Shown piece after piece: positions 14,043 through 21,735 of a stretch of 30,921 nt of DNA. The stretch lies in NCBI GenBank assembly GCA_005879255.1, contig VBKY01000073.1, positions 1-30,921 of the forward strand. The letters are read 5' to 3'. The notes beneath the pieces were generated by a model. That model ran no database searches, was not told the DNA's origin, and saw only the letters and a list, made by a program, of their open reading frames with translations. This DNA is from Deltaproteobacteria bacterium (lineage in GTDB: Bacteria; Desulfobacterota_B; Binatia; UBA9968). Position 1 is the first letter of the stretch. Each line of letters opens with the position of its first letter. A program made the position numbers and the translations under genes.

Positions 14043-14192
14043 TTACAATTTCTTCTTCACGGCGTCCGCCGCGTCCTGAGTCTTTTCGCCCGCCCGCTCA
14101 ACATCTTTGCCGAAACCATGAACCGTGTTGCAAGCCACGTTCGTGCCTAAGAGGATCAACATCATTAGTGTCGCGAAGATAATTCGGCGCAT
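14043..14192 (-). CDS. Entericidin-like small lipoprotein
   Basis: 49 residues. The signal is MRRIIFATLMMLILLGTN with lipobox NVAC, then NTVHGFGKDVERAGEKTQDA and a Lys-rich end. The Cys-Asn-Thr-x-x-G-x-G-x-D-x-x-x-x-G pattern is the entericidin A/B signature. Entericidins are tiny envelope lipoproteins induced in stress or stationary phase and, in E. coli, form an antidote/toxin pair; here only one gene is present. AGGAGATAGACT precedes the ATG. It has a sigma-54 promoter at 14241-14255 and an operator at 14340-14365, matching the DUF3309 and collagen-like genes, so it likely responds to the same signal. Confidence 0.88.
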   Translation of the reverse strand: MRRIIFATLMMLILLGTNVACNTVHGFGKDVERAGEKTQDAADAVKKKL

Positions 14193-14240
14193 AGTCTATC
14201 TCCTGTTTTCGGATTTTGTTTTCTGACACCAGTATGTAGA

Positions 14241-14255
14241 GCACTATCTGTGCCA
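14241..14255 (-). promoter_or_regulatory. Sigma-54 promoter, site 4
   Basis: The minus strand reads TGGCACAGATAGTGC: perfect -24, GTGC instead of TTGC at -12 with the essential GC kept, GG-N10-GC spacing. The predicted leader is about 37 nt to the entericidin ATG. Confidence 0.78.
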
Positions 14256-14337
14256 CGACGTGTCCTAGGGAAAAGGCTGCGTTTCCCGATAGCTTCTCGA
14301 GGCTGTCAGAGTGAAACGAAGAAACGGCTCGTTAAAA

Positions 14338-14365
14338 GCGTCGAAACTCTCGACCAAAGGGTCGA
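14338..14365 (-). promoter_or_regulatory. Three-part activator operator, site 4
   Basis: TCGACCAAAGGGTCGA (14350-14365) with half-site GTCGA at 14340-14344, phased 10 and 21 bp as in the other copies, 95 bp from the -24 element. Confidence 0.8.
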
Positions 14366-14482
14366 ATTAGATTCCGGAAGGACGCGCGTTGGCAGGTAAT
14401 AAGTTATTCATCTCAGTTTCAGTTCGATGATTGCAAGAGCTTACCAGAGCTGGGTCGTATCGAGCACGTAAGCCTTGCCTGA

Positions 14483-14854
14483 ACCCCCCCTGGACGACGG
14501 CGTCGTATAAATGCTTTAGCGGCGGGCGCTATATGTACTCTATCAGGCCGGAGTTTAGCCGATGACAACCGGCGCGATGAAATTCGCAGCGATCGTAGGG
14601 AACTCAAAACCGACCGCGACGAGCTACAACGAGACAAAAAAGAGTTACGCCAAGACTTACGGAACGGCACGGGCCGAGCTGAAGTCGCTCGGGACAAAGC
14701 GGAGATCCGTCAGGATCGACGGGAAATCACGGGTGACCGACAAGAGCTGAAAGAAGACCAACATTACTGGTGGCATTATCGCAGTAATGACGGACGATCG
14801 CATCCGTGGTGGGACTATAATAATTGGCGTGCGTATCATCATTGGCGGGACTAG
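14483..14854 (+). pseudogene. Secreted Asp/Arg-rich repeat protein without a start codon
   Basis: A plus-strand frame of 123 codons runs from a TGA at 14480-14482 to TAG at 14852-14854 with no ATG, GTG or TTG near its beginning. It reads [20 protein letters not shown], the end of a signal peptide. It continues with charged repeats ([38 protein letters not shown]) and ends [13 protein letters not shown] recognise this RRELxxDRxEL pattern from secreted hypothetical proteins of soil and sediment bacteria. The start has probably been lost by mutation or deletion near the run of seven C at 14484-14490. The mature part would be an extended charged helix in the periplasm. Confidence 0.6.
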
Positions 14855-15007
14855 ACCGGTAGCTTTTCAAGCCCCGCCAAACTCACCCATGACCTAACTT
14901 GAAAGGGGGAGGCATCGGCATGAACACAATGCTCTGTGTGCTTGCCCCCGTGGTCTTTTTTCGGCCGGCACCCCTCGAACTTCGTTCCCGCCGATTAGAT
15001 GCCAGAT

Positions 15008-15412
15008 TCATAGGAGGACCGTTGCCGCTATTGTTTTTGGTCTTTCTCCGGACACTAGATTTGTAAGACTCGTTTGGAGCGCGGCAAACGAGAAAGGCTT
15101 GGAAATGAAATCATCGCAGCCTGCCGCAAGACACCGCTGCCGGGCGATATGGTCGGGAAACGCGGTCGCCGCAAGTATGGGTATGCTCCTGTAGACACGA
15201 TGTTTTTTTAAAATCATCGCGAGCTCGAAGCCGTTCATATCCGGCATTCGCATGTCCATGAGAATGATTCCGGGTGTTTCGCGCTCGAGTTCGTCCAGCG
15301 CTTTCCGGCCACTCTCAGCAAGGATTGGGTTCCATCCGCGTGCGGCGAGAACCGTTCCGAGCATCTCGCGCAGATCACAAGAATCTTCTACAATCAATAT
15401 CTTCCTTGACAT
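15008..15412 (-). CDS. Single-domain response regulator (CheY-like)
   Basis: 134 residues from the ATG at 15410-15412, chosen because AGGAGGAG stands 8 nt upstream. Receiver domain only: acidic pair E9-D10, phospho-acceptor D53 (ILMDMRMPDMNGFEL), conserved Thr/Ala switch near LAATAFPDH, and Lys in FISKPFSF. A short tail after residue 120 carries no output domain. Such stand-alone receivers act through protein partners or phosphorelays. No kinase adjoins it; the nearest is at 3499-5241. Box D is 99 bp upstream, and beyond it lies a decayed crp copy, so the crp-type regulator may control it. Confidence 0.88.
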   Translation of the reverse strand: MSRKILIVEDSCDLREMLGTVLAARGWNPILAESGRKALDELERETPGIILMDMRMPDMNGFELAMILKKHRVYRSIPILAATAFPDHIARQRCLAAGCDDFISKPFSFAALQTSLTNLVSGERPKTIAATVLL

Positions 15413-15504
15413 CAACAGCTCTCCTCCTAACAAGGCCTTACCCATCGTGATGATGAGGTTGGAGTCTGCCTTTATTGTGTGAAAACTTACGCTGACTCTG
15501 AGGT

Positions 15505-15545
15505 AATTTCAGTCTAAAATTGAACCATTTTAAAAAAAGACTTGT
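15505..15545 (-). promoter_or_regulatory. Palindromic box D
   Basis: Core AGTCTAAAATTGAACC (15511-15526), a degenerate copy, with flank ATTTTAAAAAAAGA. It lies about 100 bp upstream of the response regulator ATG and about 50 bp past the end of a crp remnant. Confidence 0.5.
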
Positions 15546-15574
15546 GAGGCTGACACACGCACAGGCGCCGCTCT

Positions 15575-15724
15575 CGGCGATCTGAGCCAAGTAAAATCGC
15601 GCGGCGTTTTAATCATACGTCGCGCGATTTTGACGGCGCGAAAATTTATGGTCTCGCGCATTAACGAATCACGGAGTTACTATTTGAATTCGTCGGCTTG
15701 AGGAGTCTATTGAATCGTCATTAT
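15575..15724 (-). pseudogene. Internally deleted crp/fnr remnant (copy 2)
   Basis: Nucleotides 15625-15724 on the minus strand align with the first 100 bases of the intact crp gene at 7217-7897 (GATTCAATAGACTCC against GATTCAACAGACTCC; CGTGATTCGTTAATGCGCGAGAC against CGCGATTCGTTGCGGCACGAGAC). The start codon is ACG and the third Gln codon is TAG, so it cannot be translated. The last codons survive as TTG-GCT-CAG-ATC-GCC (LAQIA) at about 15575-15595, without the stop. About 550 bp in between are missing. Confidence 0.7.
15594..15631. repeat. Hairpin carrying a 20-mer shared with 18555-18574
   Basis: AATCGCGCGGCG and CGTCGCGCGATT form a near-perfect stem around TTTTAATCATA inside the crp remnant. 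The 20-mer GGCGTTTTAATCATACGTCG (15603-15622) recurs exactly at 18555-18574, upstream of the cyclase gene and next to another crp remnant. Confidence 0.55.
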
Positions 15725-15791
15725 GTCTCCTATCGATGCCCACGGCATACAGTATGTGCAGCGGAAATCTCCTGAGCGAATATGCAACTCT

Positions 15792-16097
15792 TCAAAACGA
15801 AATGAATCTATTATTTCTTCCCCGAGCTAAGTTTCTCACGGAAATCAGGCGAACAACTCCCACGAGAGTCACAGAGCCGAGGATTGCGGTGGCATATCTG
15901 CTAAACGAGCTGCCGTCGCCGATAACGGCCCAGAAAAATAGATAACCTCCAAAAGAGGCACCAACGATGCCCAACACGATATCTAAGCTTCTGGCATAAC
16001 CGCCTAGTAATCTTTTCCCGTACCCCTGTTCCCCTATAAATGTTCCTGTCAACCAACCGGTCATTCCACCCACTAAAATCCAAAATATTCCGCTCAT
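15792..16097 (-). CDS. GlsB/YeaQ/YmgE-type membrane protein
   Basis: 101 residues. MSGIFWILVGGMTGWLTGTF opens with the Gly-rich helix of transglycosylase-associated (Transgly_assoc) proteins, followed by a polar turn (GEQGYGKRLLGGYARSLD), a second helix IVLGIVGASFGGYLFFW and a third TAILGSVTLVGVVRLI. The GxxTGxL and DxxxGxxGxxxGG motifs fit the family. It is a general stress membrane protein in many bacteria; the mechanism is unknown. GAGAGG precedes the ATG. The family usually has about 85 residues; the C-terminal Arg-rich tail (RNLARGRNNRF) is a little longer here. Confidence 0.85.
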   Translation of the reverse strand: MSGIFWILVGGMTGWLTGTFIGEQGYGKRLLGGYARSLDIVLGIVGASFGGYLFFWAVIGDGSSFSRYATAILGSVTLVGVVRLISVRNLARGRNNRFISF

Positions 16098-16127
16098 AAA
16101 AACCTCTCGCTATTTACCATTGCGATC

Positions 16128-16151
16128 CGGGGAGGGGAATCCCCCTCCCCG
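16128..16151. terminator. Perfect GC hairpin between two minus-strand genes
   Basis: CGGGGAGGGG (16128-16137) and CCCCTCCCCG (16142-16151) form a 10-bp stem with loop AATC. It lies 20 bp past the stop of the ABM-like gene at 16172. There is no U-run, but stem strength favours transcript end or mRNA stabilisation. Confidence 0.55.
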
Positions 16152-16171
16152 AACCGGCAGGTCTCTCTGGG

Positions 16172-16489
16172 TTAGGCCGCTTTGGCGGCGATCTGGTGCG
16201 AAGTCGAGTTCGCGACCTCAAACAATTCCACTCTCGGAGTACCTTCGACCACCTTCGACAGGGTCTTCAAAATTTCAGGATACTTCTCGCGGTTGTAAGA
16301 TTCCGCGTCCTCTTTCCTATCCCAGAAACTAATGGCTACTACCTCATTCCGTTCCGGGGCGACCAGGGTAATCTCATCCTTAAATCCCTTTTGTTTGCGG
16401 AGCACGGGAATAACCTCATTCTCGAGAGTGCGGGTAAACTCCGGCACACTATTGGCCTTGAGCTTCAAACTGACGTTGCGAGTATACAT
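16172..16489 (-). CDS. ABM-type dimeric alpha/beta-barrel protein (copy 1)
   Basis: 105 residues beginning MYTRNVSLKLKANSVPEFTR. The pattern of a strand, a long helix (ENEVIPVLRKQKGFKDEI), a central strand (NEVVAISFWDRKEDAESYN) and a final strand (RVELFEVANSTS) is that of antibiotic-biosynthesis-monooxygenase domains, a small ferredoxin-like fold that dimerises. Many such proteins are uncharacterised; the substrate cannot be inferred. GGAGGTTGAA precedes the ATG. A paralogue of identical length is at 25773-26090, about 9.6 kb away. Confidence 0.8.
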   Translation of the reverse strand: MYTRNVSLKLKANSVPEFTRTLENEVIPVLRKQKGFKDEITLVAPERNEVVAISFWDRKEDAESYNREKYPEILKTLSKVVEGTPRVELFEVANSTSHQIAAKAA

Positions 16490-16947
16490 TTCAACCTCCT
16501 TGGTGACTGGTGAGAGGGTTTAGTAATGAGGGGCTTACGTGAAGAATTTCAGGTAACCGTGGAGGAAAACCCTATGCCTGATTGGTTTAACTTAGTCACT
16601 TAATTCCACTTGTCAAATTAAATTTTTCAATGAGTTAACAGATAATAGTTAATGATCTCCCTAAAAACGATCGATATTGAGGATGACTTGATCGAGGATC
16701 CAGAAAGACGAGATATCAACAATGCCGCATCAGGGTAAACACCCTGTACGAAGAGTGCACGCCCCTCGGAGAATGAGGAGAGAATGATACAGTTGACTGG
16801 AGCCAGGAAAAATTTTGGACGAAGCGCTGCTTTTCAGAGAGAAATTAGCGCGTTGGTCCTCAGACCCCAACTGCACGCCCAACTAAAATACCTCAGCCTG
16901 TCGGAGCCGGCCCCATGTCAAGCGAAACCCTCCAGCTGTTTTCGAGG
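16490..16947. other. Intergenic stretch without a recognisable gene
   Basis: About 450 bp upstream of the ABM-like gene and at the 3' side of the cyclase gene. The part near 16580-16680 is AT-rich. A 60-codon plus-strand frame (16784-16966) has GGAG-like sequence upstream but overlaps the 3' end of the cyclase gene and has no recognisable sequence. I see no box, sigma-54 site or strong hairpin. Confidence 0.4.
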
Positions 16948-18483
16948 CTATGACTCCTTCGCCTGATAGGCAACCACGCGGTCACCCCCGGCCTGCTTGG
17001 CGGCATACATGGCGTTGTCAGCCGCGTGGATTAATTCAGCAGCCGTGGAATTGTGTTCAGGCGCGCCCGCAACACCGGCCGATACTGTTATCGTGTCTAG
17101 CGGTAGGCCGCCGTGCCGAAGCTGCAGTTCTTTGACCAGAACGCGGATTTGTTCCACGCGTCGCTGCGCATCTGTCAGCGATGAATCGGGGAGAAGGAGG
17201 ACAAACTCATCGCCGCCATAGCGGCACGAGATATCGCTCTTACGCAGCTTCTCGCGCAGCACCTGCCCGAACTGGCGTAACAGCGAATCGCCGGCATCAT
17301 GGCCGAAAGTATCGTTGAATGGCTTGAATTTATCGAGGTCGAGCATCGCGACGCACAGTGGGGAATTCCGGCGCCGCGCACGATGCAGCTCGCGCGCCAG
17401 ATTCTCTTCCAAATAGCGCCGATTGCACAGTCCGGTTAGCGGATCATGGATTGCCTGTTCGCGCAGCTCCTCTCTTAGTTGCAAATTATACAAAGACAGC
17501 TTGATCGTTTCGCCCACCGCTACGGCCAGTTGTTGACTCGTGGTCGAACCTATAACCTTTCCTGCCGCGCCGGTGAGAAACAACAGACCGGTTGCGCCGC
17601 TCTGGACTATCAAAGGCACGCACAAATAGCCTGCCTCTGGTTTATGGCCAAAGTGATGACACGGCAAATCCACCCGTAGATCGCTAACCTCATGCAAATT
17701 ACCGCGCCGTAACGCCCAACAGTCCTCTAATGAAAAGCTGGACTTTAGTGCTGTCTCATCGCCCCAACGCGCGACCGTCTCCATATGATCCGGGCCAGAC
17801 AAAATGGCTAAACAACCACTCTGCCCAGCAAACAGGTCGACAGCCACGTGAGCAACCACCTGATAGGCCTCGCCCTGGGATGTGCAGGATTGAAGCAGAT
17901 CGTTTAGGCGGATGAGCGACTTCATTTCCTCGTCACGCCTTTGCAGTTCAGCCACCGAAGCCCTCAACTCGTCATTGGCCGTCCGCATACCCTCCTCGGC
18001 CCGTTTGCGGGCAGTGATATCGCGGACATTGCATTGGATCACGCGCCAGCCATCGACCAGGTAGACATTGCTGACGAACTCCACCTGGATTTGCTGTCCG
18101 GCTTTGGTTTCCAACGGTAGATTCTCGTAACGGATGTATTCGTTGTTCTGCAAGCGCCGCATGGCATCCTGGCTGGCGGTGATGTCTTTCACTGGGCCGA
18201 TCTCCCAGAGCGCCTTGCCAATCAACTCGGTGTGAGAATAACCCAGCATGTCTTCCAGGAATGGGTTAACGTCGGTGATCCGTCCCGTATCCGCATCCAG
18301 GAGAAGTATGCCATCCTTGGCCGTCTCGAAGAGTCGCCGGTAGCGAACTTCGGAAGTGTGCAACTTCTCTTGCTCCACTTCATTCTCGGCCAAGAGGTCG
18401 CGCTGCTCCTGGTAGCGAACTTCGGAGGCCTTCAACTTCTCTTGCTCTCCGTTATTCCTAATGCCTTTGCCGTTATCGTCCAT
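16948..18483 (-). CDS. PAS-GAF-GGDEF diguanylate cyclase
   Basis: 511 residues, no membrane segment. N-terminal charged coiled coil with a near-duplicated unit (KLKASEVRYQEQRDLLAEN, KLHTSEVRYRRLFETAKDG). Then a PAS domain (about 48-165) with ILLLDADTGRITDVNPF, a coiled linker, a GAF domain (about 195-335), and a GGDEF domain (about 345-508). The active-site loop RYGGDEF is intact, and an RKSD motif five residues upstream is the c-di-GMP inhibitory I-site. It should make cyclic di-GMP from GTP in response to a PAS- or GAF-bound signal. No EAL domain. Upstream (18484-18800) are box E and a crp remnant. AAGGGG precedes the ATG. Confidence 0.93.
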   Translation of the reverse strand: MDDNGKGIRNNGEQEKLKASEVRYQEQRDLLAENEVEQEKLHTSEVRYRRLFETAKDGILLLDADTGRITDVNPFLEDMLGYSHTELIGKALWEIGPVKDITASQDAMRRLQNNEYIRYENLPLETKAGQQIQVEFVSNVYLVDGWRVIQCNVRDITARKRAEEGMRTANDELRASVAELQRRDEEMKSLIRLNDLLQSCTSQGEAYQVVAHVAVDLFAGQSGCLAILSGPDHMETVARWGDETALKSSFSLEDCWALRRGNLHEVSDLRVDLPCHHFGHKPEAGYLCVPLIVQSGATGLLFLTGAAGKVIGSTTSQQLAVAVGETIKLSLYNLQLREELREQAIHDPLTGLCNRRYLEENLARELHRARRRNSPLCVAMLDLDKFKPFNDTFGHDAGDSLLRQFGQVLREKLRKSDISCRYGGDEFVLLLPDSSLTDAQRRVEQIRVLVKELQLRHGGLPLDTITVSAGVAGAPEHNSTAAELIHAADNAMYAAKQAGGDRVVAYQAKES

Positions 18484-18554
18484 TGCAGGACCCCTTCCTC
18501 GCCGCTACGCTGCTTAACGAGAGGAAACTAACTTGATGATCAGTATTTGTGCGT

Positions 18555-18574
18555 GGCGTTTTAATCATACGTCG
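18555..18574. repeat. Second copy of the 20-mer GGCGTTTTAATCATACGTCG
   Basis: Exact match to 15603-15622. It lies 72 bp upstream of the cyclase start. The flanks differ, and here it does not form the strong hairpin. Confidence 0.6.
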
Positions 18575-18647
18575 ACGGAAATGAGCTTTATTCTCAAGCT
18601 TTGGTAAACGCAGCTTTTCACATTGTATGATACGCTCTTGCACCCGG

Positions 18648-18690
18648 AGTTCTGTCTAATATTGAACAATCTTGAAAAGAAGTTATAGCA
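18648..18690 (-). promoter_or_regulatory. Palindromic box E upstream of the cyclase
   Basis: TGTCTAATATTGAACA (18653-18668) followed by ATCTTGAAAAGAAG. About 170 bp upstream of the cyclase ATG, in minus orientation, and about 40 bp past a crp 3' remnant. Confidence 0.6.
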
Positions 18691-18765
18691 AGGACGCAAG
18701 ACAGGCACCGCCGCCTTAAGCGACCTAGGCCGGTTAATCCAAGTAGCGCGGTAATTCAAGAAAAA
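18690..18765 (-). pseudogene. 3' remnant of crp/fnr (copy 3)
   Basis: The minus strand here aligns with the last codons, stop and 3' flank of the intact crp gene: CGCTTAAGGCGG...GTGCCTGTCTTGCG against TGCTTAAGGCAAGG...GTGCGTGCG, continuing into the box flank CTTCTTTTCAAGA. Only the tail survives; no upstream crp sequence is recognisable before the gene at 18799. Confidence 0.5.
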
Positions 18766-18798
18766 TTACAGAGGTCGGCTTGCTCATCGCAGACCCCT

Positions 18799-19101
18799 TC
18801 AGTTCCTCGCTTGCGGTATGGCACATTCGAGAGCTTTGAGATGATCACTCAGATGTTCCTGAAACCATGTATCCCTCGGCCATCGCCACTTCACATGAGG
18901 GAGATCCTCGCCGCGATAACAGCAGCCATTTGTCTTACTCTGGGAGAATATGAGCTGCCAGTAGCTGAGCTTGCCCTCTTCGTCTCCATAAACACGAGTA
19001 CGCGTGAAAACCTCTTTCACCAACGCTGCAACCGCATTGAAGGAATCTTGCGCCAGGAGTCCAATCGGTAGCAATTGCTTTTCCAGAAAATCGACCTTCA
19101 T
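18799..19101 (-). CDS. Hypothetical protein (100 aa)
   Basis: Start at ATG 19099-19101, with GGAGATAATC upstream, beginning MKVDFLEKQLLPIGLLAQDS. It reads as a soluble alpha/beta protein: helix FNAVAALVKEVFTRTR, then GKLSYWQLIFSQSKTNGCCY and WPRDTWFQEHLSDHLKALEC. There is no signal peptide and no motif I recognise; the Cys-Cys pair is not in a known metal site. It is 2 bp downstream of the zinc-ribbon gene and so co-transcribed with it, and perhaps with ftsH and nuoB. Confidence 0.6.
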   Translation of the reverse strand: MKVDFLEKQLLPIGLLAQDSFNAVAALVKEVFTRTRVYGDEEGKLSYWQLIFSQSKTNGCCYRGEDLPHVKWRWPRDTWFQEHLSDHLKALECAIPQARN

Positions 19102-19103
19102 GA

Positions 19104-19493
19104 TTATCTCCACGTTTTTTTCGTTAACTGGTCAAGCGCGGTCTCACTCCTCTTTCCCGTTTCATCTTTGGCGAAGCATCGATCGAGGAATGCGCCGAGC
19201 GGACCGCGCGCCGCCTTTCTCAAAATCCCTTTCAACTCGCCTTTCTCCAGCCAAATCCCTTCGCAGCTTTCGCAGCGATCTAAAATGAATCCCATAAAGC
19301 CGCACCTCTCGAGCCTTCCTGGACACTTTGGACAGTTCACGATCTGCCCTTCCCGCCCGGCCGCGTCAATCTTCTGAAACTCGGCCTTCATCCCCTCCAT
19401 CAGCTCGTATTCTTTCGCAGCAAAATAGTTATCTTCATTGGCTCGCTCGTCAAACCTTACAGTTTCGCCGAAGAGATCCTTTTCGATCTTCAT
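19104..19493 (-). CDS. TFIIB-type zinc-ribbon protein
   Basis: 129 residues from ATG 19491-19493 (GGGAGATAAAATC upstream); a longer frame to 19532 lacks a ribosome site. The N-terminal half is helical and acidic (NYFAAKEYELMEGMKAEFQ). The centre holds CPKCPGRLERCGFMGF, then LDRCESCEGIWLEKGELKGI. Paired CPxC and CxxCxGxWLxxGE knuckles are the zf-TFIIB (PF13453) signature and should bind one zinc. Family members are small, cytoplasmic and uncharacterised. It lies 54 bp after the ftsH stop on the same strand, so it may be co-transcribed and could aid protein quality control (inference). Confidence 0.82.
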   Translation of the reverse strand: MKIEKDLFGETVRFDERANEDNYFAAKEYELMEGMKAEFQKIDAAGREGQIVNCPKCPGRLERCGFMGFILDRCESCEGIWLEKGELKGILRKAARGPLGAFLDRCFAKDETGKRSETALDQLTKKTWR

Positions 19494-19547
19494 GATTTTA
19501 TCTCCCGATTTCGTAGAGCTTGAGTAGCTCAACGCACGATCAAGCGT

Positions 19548-21716
19548 TTATACCTTTGGCTGAGGATGCTCGACGTTCCCCTCGTTGTTTTCACTTCCCT
19601 GTGTGTCCGCCGACTTCTTTTTGTCCTTGAGGCTGTCGATGCTTCTCACTTTAAGAATCGCTTGCAATGCCGGGCGGTCGACAACTTCTTTTTCCAGCAG
19701 CAGATTTGCCAATTCCTCCAGCGCCGAGCGATGCGCGAGCAGGATGTCCCGAGCTTTAACGTGCGCTTCCGACAATATTTGCTTTACCTCTGCGTCGACG
19801 AGCCGAGCGGTTTCCTCGCTGTACTCCCTGGGACTCTGAGTGGGCACCATCAGAAACGTCGAATGTCTCGGTCCTTCAAGAGATGCTAGACCGAGCTTTT
19901 CACTCATGCCGAATTGGGTGATCATCGTCCGGGCAATCTCGGTGGCTCGCTGCAGATCGTTCTGCGCTCCCGTTGATATGTCGCCGAAGATGATCTCCTC
20001 CGCGACCCTCCCGCCTAAAAGGACGTAGACGCGCGCGAGCAATTCGGAACGCGTCATAAGATAGCGATCTTCGGTCGGCAGTTGGGTTGTGTAACCGAGG
20101 GCAGCGATGCCCCTCGGAATAATGGAGATCTTGGAAACAGGATCAGCACCAGGTACTAGCTCAGCCACTAGCGCGTGACCCGACTCGTGGTAGGCGACGA
20201 TCTTTTTCTCCTTGGGATTGATGACGTGGCTCTTTTTTTGTAGTCCCGCGACTACCCGTTCGATCGCCTCGTCAAATTCCGCCATCTCTATCGATTCTTT
20301 ATCCTGACGTGCCGCCAGCAACGCAGCTTCGTTGACGATATTGGCGAGATCCGCGCCGACGAAGCCTGGAGTTTTTGCTGCCACTGTGGCGAGATCCAGG
20401 TCAGGAGAGAGTTTCACTTTCTTCGCGTGCAGTTGGAGGATTTTCGTGCGTCCCTTGATATCGGGACGATCCACCAGGATTTGCCGATCGAATCGTCCAG
20501 GGCGCAACAGTGCGGCGTCCAAAATTTCCGGCCGGTTGGTGGCGGCCATGATGATGACCCCTTGGTTCGGATCGAATCCATCCATCTCGGCTAAAAGCTG
20601 ATTGAGGGTTTGCTCGCGCTCATCGTTGCCTGAAAGCATGTTAACTCCCCGGGCTTTGCCTACGGCATCGAGCTCATCGATGAATATGATGCTCGGGGCA
20701 TTCTTCACGGCTTGCATAAAAAGATCTCGTACCCGCGCCGCCCCGACTCCGACAAACATTTCGACAAAATCAGAACCGGACAGACTGAAGAAGGGAACGC
20801 CTGCCTCGCCCGCGACTGCGCGAGCGAGCAGGGTTTTTCCGGTACCCGGCGGCCCCACGATCAAAACACCTTTGGGAATACGCCCGCCCAATCTTTGATA
20901 CTTATCCGGATCTTTCAAAAACCCGACAACTTCAGCGACTTCCTCTTCGGCCTCGTCGATTCCCGCGACATCGGCGAACGTGACTCCCGTTGCCTTTTCA
21001 ATGTAGACCTTCGCCTTGCTTTTACCGATCTGCATTAAGCCGCCGCTTCCTGACCCCATCTTCTTGCCGATATAGGTCCACAGCAGAAAAAACAGGGCAA
21101 CCGGAACCACCCAGGATAAAATGGCCGGCAGCCAAGTACTGCTTACCTGCCCGCGGAACGGTACTCTTGCCTTTTCAAGCTCCGCCGTCAGACCGGGATC
21201 CTCCACTCGTACGGTTTCAAAAGGGAAAGTTTTTTTGCCTTCAACGATTTCCTGGGAAATGTTTTTTACTTTCTCCGGCGTGAAAATTTCCTTAACCGCC
21301 TCGCCCTTCAAATTGCCTTCAATGGCCGTCTCGCGAATTGCCAGATCGTTGATCAGGCCCTTGTTGAGTAAAGACTTGAATTGGCTGTAACTGATGATCT
21401 CGACATGGGCGCTGCCATAGTAATTGTGGATCATCAGGATAGTGAAAAATGCCAAGATGAAGTACCCGATGGAAAATCGTCGCTGTTTCTTTTCCATCGG
21501 CAGCTTGTTTTTCTTTCTCGCTTGGTAGTTAGTCCGCAGATCGGCGAGGAATTTCTTTACCGACTCTCGTGGTCCGGCTTTCTGGGCCATTTGGGCGATG
21601 CGCAGCCGCGATAAGCGCGAAACTGTCCAGTTTACAGAGCACCCCTCTTTTGCCCCTGCGAGAAACGCCCGGATCTTTTCCGCGGCGCGATCGATCATGG
21701 TAATCTCTCCGACCAT
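19548..21716 (-). CDS. ftsH: ATP-dependent zinc metalloprotease FtsH
   Basis: About 722 residues. Two membrane helices ([20 protein letters not shown] and [18 protein letters not shown]) flank the periplasmic FtsH-extracellular domain. The AAA+ module has Walker A GPPGTGKT, Walker [12 protein letters not shown], pore motif [15 protein letters not shown] and the SRH with RPGRFDR. Protease: HESGH zinc site near residue 500 and the downstream conserved Asp region. FtsH degrades misfolded membrane proteins and regulators. Residues 1-about 80 form an unusual N-terminal extension (basic, no membrane helix) ahead of [11 protein letters not shown], where FtsH normally starts. GGAGG stands 9 nt before the ATG at 21716; a second ATG at 21698 also has GGAG. 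It follows nuoB by 19 bp. Confidence 0.95.
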   Translation of the reverse strand: MVGEITMIDRAAEKIRAFLAGAKEGCSVNWTVSRLSRLRIAQMAQKAGPRESVKKFLADLRTNYQARKKNKLPMEKKQRRFSIGYFILAFFTILMIHNYYGSAHVEIISYSQFKSLLNKGLINDLAIRETAIEGNLKGEAVKEIFTPEKVKNISQEIVEGKKTFPFETVRVEDPGLTAELEKARVPFRGQVSSTWLPAILSWVVPVALFFLLWTYIGKKMGSGSGGLMQIGKSKAKVYIEKATGVTFADVAGIDEAEEEVAEVVGFLKDPDKYQRLGGRIPKGVLIVGPPGTGKTLLARAVAGEAGVPFFSLSGSDFVEMFVGVGAARVRDLFMQAVKNAPSIIFIDELDAVGKARGVNMLSGNDEREQTLNQLLAEMDGFDPNQGVIIMAATNRPEILDAALLRPGRFDRQILVDRPDIKGRTKILQLHAKKVKLSPDLDLATVAAKTPGFVGADLANIVNEAALLAARQDKESIEMAEFDEAIERVVAGLQKKSHVINPKEKKIVAYHESGHALVAELVPGADPVSKISIIPRGIAALGYTTQLPTEDRYLMTRSELLARVYVLLGGRVAEEIIFGDISTGAQNDLQRATEIARTMITQFGMSEKLGLASLEGPRHSTFLMVPTQSPREYSEETARLVDAEVKQILSEAHVKARDILLAHRSALEELANLLLEKEVVDRPALQAILKVRSIDSLKDKKKSADTQGSENNEGNVEHPQPKV

Positions 21717-21735
21717 ACTAGATATCCTCCGTTGC

